Positions 63,928 through 64,000 of a DNA stretch of 64,000 nt are shown in pieces (position 1 is the first letter of the stretch; each line of letters opens with the position of its first letter). The DNA is from Lachnospiraceae bacterium (GTDB lineage Bacteria > Bacillota > Clostridia > Lachnospirales > Lachnospiraceae). The notes under the pieces were generated by a model, which saw only the letters and a list, made by a program, of their open reading frames with translations, was not told where the DNA came from and searched no databases. The translations under genes were made by a program, and so were the position numbers. The DNA is taken from contig SVEZ01000003.1 in NCBI GenBank assembly GCA_015057115.1, positions 148,788 through 212,787 on the forward strand, written 5' to 3'.

Positions 63928-64000
63928 GTGCGCCTTGCGGCGCACGTTTCTAACGGGTGAAAGTCCCCAATCCACCCTAGTAGTGGGAAGGATACAGCCA
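63928..64000 (+). mobile_element. 5' end of a group II intron, cut by the window edge
   Basis: GTGCGCC at 63928 matches the conserved GUGYG start of bacterial group II introns. It is followed by a perfect hairpin GTGCGCC-ttgc-GGCGCAC and by AACGGGTGAAAGTCCC, a sequence typical of domain I of these introns. The open frame through it (LRRTFLTGESPQ...) is not transporter-like. The intron-encoded reverse transcriptase and the 3' end are outside the window. Confidence 0.7.

Overview
The window reads as chromosome of an anaerobic, spore-forming, hydrogen- and butyrate-producing Clostridia, most likely Lachnospiraceae. This rests on gene content rather than on any search: complete [FeFe]-hydrogenase maturation genes (hydE, hydG, hydF), an electron-bifurcating NfnAB pair, a butyryl-CoA:acetate CoA-transferase, a full spoIIIA operon with spoIVA, spoIVB, spo0A and a SpoIIM-like gene, serine dehydratase of the [4Fe-4S] type, and moderate-to-low GC. 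Nearly all genes lie on the + strand. Only three are on the - strand: a secreted protein, the CoA-transferase and a DUF5688-like protein.

Layout. 1-4.0 kb: hydrogenase maturation operon. 4-8.2 kb: secreted protein divergent from a small acidic protein, then a dapF-like gene and argS. 8.2-16 kb: sdaAB-sdaAA, an ABC exporter, two G3E (CobW-type) GTPases and nfnAB. 16-16.4 kb: gene-free DNA with a 172-bp near-palindrome. 16.4-19.9 kb: spoIVA, a gene-free stretch with small hairpins, an Rpn-family nuclease gene, rnhA and a 48-residue membrane protein. 19.9-30 kb: alaS, rpsU, spoIIIAA-AH, prfC and a membrane protein. 30-36.6 kb: but (- strand), then recA, an NYN-domain gene, recX, rny, spoIIM-like and tRNA-Arg. 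36.7-51.3 kb: SH3-domain protein, rluF, ligA, then asp23-nusB-xseA-xseB-ispA-dxs-tlyA-nadK-recN-spoIVB-spo0A, a very typical clostridial order. 51.3-64 kb: DUF5688-like gene, membrane-anchored FKBP/trigger-factor-like foldase, tRNA-Thr, queH, asd, a degenerate AAA-type protein, a very long topB, a hexapeptide-repeat protein, a NifU-like plus GGGtGRT gene pair, a SprT-like gene, and an EamA-type transporter gene that appears to be cut by the 5' end of a group II intron at the window edge.

The genes connect around fermentation redox balance. HydE/G/F build the H-cluster, NfnAB exchanges electrons between ferredoxin, NADH and NADPH, and But completes butyrate formation. Sporulation control (spo0A, the SpoIIIA channel, spoIVA/spoIVB) is interleaved with housekeeping genes.

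The observations most worth a second look are: the DapF homologue lacking both catalytic cysteines; the NifU-like/GGGtGRT pair of unknown function; the group II intron boundary inside a transporter gene; the spoIVA ribosome binding site inside a terminator-like stem; Spo0A with Gly in its acidic pocket; and TopB with five C-terminal zinc-type repeats and an altered TOPRIM motif. All function assignments come from reading motifs and family resemblance; no database search was possible.
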